DNA from: Deltaproteobacteria bacterium
GTDB taxonomy: Bacteria; Desulfobacterota; DSM-4660; Desulfatiglandales; HGW-15
Direction: 5' to 3'
Length of the DNA stretch: 7,750 bases
NCBI GenBank assembly: GCA_019308985.1
Contig: JAFDHB010000172.1
Span: forward strand, 1 to 7,750
Numbering within the stretch: position 1 is the stretch's first letter; every line of letters starts with the position of its first letter. The translations under genes and the position numbers were made by a program. Under the pieces are notes generated by a model. That model was not told where the DNA came from, did no database searches, and worked only from the letters and a program-made list of their open reading frames with translations. This document shows positions 5,718 to 7,750 of the stretch, piece after piece.

Positions 5718-7370
5718 TTATTGGTTGATTTCCTTCCACTCGGTCACTGGGTTTCCTTTTATGTTTTTGATCACCAGTATTTTCCCATTGAGCAAAGGAT
5801 CGCTGTATGGATAGTCTACTCGCTGGTGAAGTCCTCTGGACTCCTTTCTTTCCAGCGCCGCAATAAATACGAGTTCTCCCAGGTCGTAAAGATTCACGAC
5901 CTCCAGGCAGCGGGTCAGTTCCCAGCGATCTTTTGCTGCGACCATTGTATGTAGTTTTCTCTTCAAACGACGTAGATGTTCGAGTCCGGCTTTGAGCATG
6001 GTTTCGGATCGGACGGGACCTGCGTAATCCGCCAGGGTGTGGTTTAACGCTGTATTGGCGTCGAACCAGTCAGTCACCCTTTTATTCTCCAGGAAAGTGG
6101 ATACGAGATCTTTTTTTTGTTCGATTTGAGTTTCCATGGCCCTATTGTCTATCGCAGGTCTTTTGCGTGCGAATTCAGCCGCATTCTCTCCTCCAATCCA
6201 CCCGAAGACTGCTGCTCCGGAAATACTATAGGTGCTCTCTTCGCCCGCAGTAAATAGTCCGGGTATGGTGGTTTCAGCTCTCTCATTGGATTCGATCCGT
6301 CCCCCGCACCGCATCTCGTATGTTGCAAATTCCAATGCATTCTTTTTGAGATCAATGCCTTCTTCCCGGATGTGTTCGAGAAGGCCGATGTTGCCTTCAT
6401 TCTCCAGCCCACGGATAAGATATTCATAATCACCCTGTGAAATACCTCTGCAATCCATATAGACCGGACCGGTACCTGCATGTGCGTGACGCTGAAAAAT
6501 CCGTTTGTCTACCTCCATTATGATATCACCGTGCTTAGTGTCTGGTCTCGTAATGTACTTACCTATTGGCTTTCCATCAGGGCCGGTACAGACTCCGGGC
6601 CATGATCCTTGCCCAGCCCTTGCGTAATTCTTTACTCCTGCATGGTTGCTTATCATTTCCATGTTACTCAGCTCTGCACCAAGGCGATAGGCCATTGACC
6701 TGCCATCTCCCGTGACTGTAAAAGGGCGTGTATTGTTGGCCATCATGGCAGGTATTATGTTGGGATACATGCGTATCACCAGTCCAGTAGCGAGGATAAC
6801 GCTCTTGGCACGAAAAACAAAAAACCGATTTTCACGGGTATCAATAGCTACGGCACCAGTGACTCCGCCAACATCTCCGAGCAAATCAAAGACCATGACT
6901 CTGTCCATAATCTTAACGCCCCGTTTAAGGGCTTGCTCGGTCAAGACACGTTTTTGGATTGCGCCCCTGTACTTAACATGTGTGAGCATGTGACCTGGGA
7001 AGGCATGACCGGAGAAATCGATCTTCCCATTCTGCTTCATGGGAATGCCCCATTCATTCCACAGTTCAACCATTTCAGATGACCGTTCCACCCATGTCTT
7101 GACCATCTTTTGTGGTAACCCCGAGAGCATGTATCCCAATTGTCCGAGCATGGATTCTCTGATAAAAAGATTCATGTCAGGGCCATGGTATTCGGGAATA
7201 TAGGCCCAAAAATGATCGTTTCCGGCACGTCCAGAACCGCTGTACAGGGTGTTTCCCTTTTCGGCGATTACCACGCTTACCCCCAGTTCCGCGGCCCTGA
7301 TGGCCCCCATCAGTCCAGCGATACCCCCTCCGACACATAGTACGTCGCTTTCGACTCTTTCCATCTTCAT
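5718..7370 (-). CDS. FAD flavoprotein A, fumarate reductase/AprA superfamily
   Basis: A predicted cytoplasmic flavoprotein of 550 residues. The N-terminal FAD-binding fold shows VGGGIAGL (13-20) with E37 as the ribose-binding acid. SVILATG (190-196) and GDGRSMAYRLGAEL (221-234) are classic superfamily segments. GLFTAGEES (371-379) and FGWIGGENAAEFA (389-401) form the C-terminal FAD contacts, and ERKESRGLHQRVDYP (507-521) is the conserved tail. The SdhA catalytic motif HYxMGG is replaced by TYEMRCGG (350-357), and the ANRLGG arginine region by SGAAVFGW (384-391), so succinate/fumarate activity is unlikely and the substrate is unknown. It is a distant paralogue of flavoprotein B two genes downstream. 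With the AprB-like ferredoxin next to it, it resembles an AprA/AprB-type pair, but it is shorter than usual AprA (about 650 residues). The start at 7370 is chosen because AAGGA precedes it (GGA six bases before the ATG). It follows the AOR gene after 33 bases. Confidence 0.9.
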   Translation of the reverse strand: MKMERVESDVLCVGGGIAGLMGAIRAAELGVSVVIAEKGNTLYSGSGRAGNDHFWAYIPEYHGPDMNLFIRESMLGQLGYMLSGLPQKMVKTWVERSSEMVELWNEWGIPMKQNGKIDFSGHAFPGHMLTHVKYRGAIQKRVLTEQALKRGVKIMDRVMVFDLLGDVGGVTGAVAIDTRENRFFVFRAKSVILATGLVIRMYPNIIPAMMANNTRPFTVTGDGRSMAYRLGAELSNMEMISNHAGVKNYARAGQGSWPGVCTGPDGKPIGKYITRPDTKHGDIIMEVDKRIFQRHAHAGTGPVYMDCRGISQGDYEYLIRGLENEGNIGLLEHIREEGIDLKKNALEFATYEMRCGGRIESNERAETTIPGLFTAGEESTYSISGAAVFGWIGGENAAEFARKRPAIDNRAMETQIEQKKDLVSTFLENKRVTDWFDANTALNHTLADYAGPVRSETMLKAGLEHLRRLKRKLHTMVAAKDRWELTRCLEVVNLYDLGELVFIAALERKESRGLHQRVDYPYSDPLLNGKILVIKNIKGNPVTEWKEINQ

Positions 7371-7403
7371 GTCAGATCCTTTTCCTTTAACCCGGATTTC
7401 GCA

Positions 7404-7750
7404 TTAAAGTTTAACCAACGATTCAAGCCCCAATTCTTTTAGCGTCAGAAGATAAGGCCTGCCGCTTTTCAGATCCCACCCCATAGACGCAAAATAGCCC
7501 GCCTTTACGGCATCGAAATCCACAAGCTGACCCGCGGCAGGTCCCACATTCAGGGGCTGCAAAAATCTTTTCGGCAGCTTGAAATCTGTGGGTTTTACGC
7601 CCTCGCGCACATTGAAGGCCTGCAGAAGGGTAGCAATCCTTTTACCGGCTTTGATCGCCTCAGTGGCGTCCATATCCCATCCGGTGACAGCAGCGATGTA
7701 TTCCACCACGGGTACGGTGTTCCCAAGCAAAAAGAGTGAACACATGCCTG
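7404..7750 (-). CDS. Aldehyde:ferredoxin oxidoreductase family, C-terminal part (runs off right edge)
   Basis: The frame enters from the right edge and ends at TAA 7404-7406, giving about 115 residues. It reads GMCSLFLLGNTVPVVEYI, then AAVTGWDMDATEAIKAGKRI, LLQAFNVREGVKP, PAAGQLVDFDAVKAGYFASM and GWDLKSGRPYLLTLKELGLE. This is the conserved end of AOR-family enzymes ('AVTGWDM', 'AFNVREG', 'GWD..G.P....L..LGLE'). They use a tungsten- or molybdenum-bispyranopterin cofactor and one [4Fe-4S] cluster to interconvert aldehydes and carboxylic acids with ferredoxin. The cysteine at 7740-7742 lies about 111 residues from the end, where the family's last cluster-binding Cys of the DxxGxC motif lies. ATG 7743-7745 is an internal Met, not the start. 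The subfamily (AOR, FOR, GOR, WOR or BamB-like) cannot be decided from this part. It is the first visible gene of the operon. Confidence 0.92.
   Translation of the reverse strand, partial: GMCSLFLLGNTVPVVEYIAAVTGWDMDATEAIKAGKRIATLLQAFNVREGVKPTDFKLPKRFLQPLNVGPAAGQLVDFDAVKAGYFASMGWDLKSGRPYLLTLKELGLESLVKL

Noticed and set aside
7404..7745. A separate 113-residue gene starting at ATG 7743-7745
   Set aside because: The frame stays open to the window edge and the sequence is the end of a much longer AOR-family protein. The Met is internal, directly before a cluster-binding cysteine.

Overview
The window looks like an accessory stretch of an anaerobic bacterial genome. A sulfate-reducing or syntrophic Desulfobacterota (deltaproteobacterial) relative is my best guess. 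This is inferred from the content: an aldehyde:ferredoxin oxidoreductase (AOR) end, several ferredoxin-type iron-sulfur modules, soluble fumarate-reductase/APS-reductase-like flavoproteins, an acyl-CoA dehydrogenase remnant and IS1634-type transposases. No rRNA, tRNA or single-copy marker is present to fix the taxonomy.

Left part (1-1812): a degraded, insertion-sequence-rich zone. A transposase N-terminus reads leftward off the edge (1-385, minus). A ~300-bp non-coding stretch follows, with an 18-bp tandem duplication and only doubtful mini-ORFs. A decayed IS1634-family element (683-1590, plus) is bounded by 12-bp perfect inverted repeats. Its transposase has lost the N-terminus and the catalytic core and carries a frameshift. 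The C-terminal ~70 codons of an acyl-CoA dehydrogenase lie directly against the right end of this element and have no upstream gene body.

Right part (1846-7750): five co-oriented minus-strand genes that look like one operon, transcribed right to left. They are the C-terminus of an AOR-type tungsten/molybdenum enzyme (entering from beyond the right edge), FAD flavoprotein A, a 2x[4Fe-4S] ferredoxin, a GltD-like FAD/NAD(P)H oxidoreductase with added ferredoxin modules at both ends, and FAD flavoprotein B. The gaps are 33, 52, 128 and 104 bases, with ribosome-binding sites before each internal gene and no terminator visible between them.

Read together, the right-hand genes suggest a soluble, multi-component electron-transfer system. 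AOR would exchange low-potential electrons with the ferredoxin, and the GltD-like protein would link ferredoxin/FeS clusters to NAD(P)H. Two FrdA/AprA-superfamily flavoproteins of unknown substrate would act as further redox modules. By eye, both flavoproteins lack the catalytic His and Arg of succinate dehydrogenase/fumarate reductase, and no membrane-anchor gene is present, so a simple fumarate reductase reading does not fit. This assembly is the most interesting content of the window.
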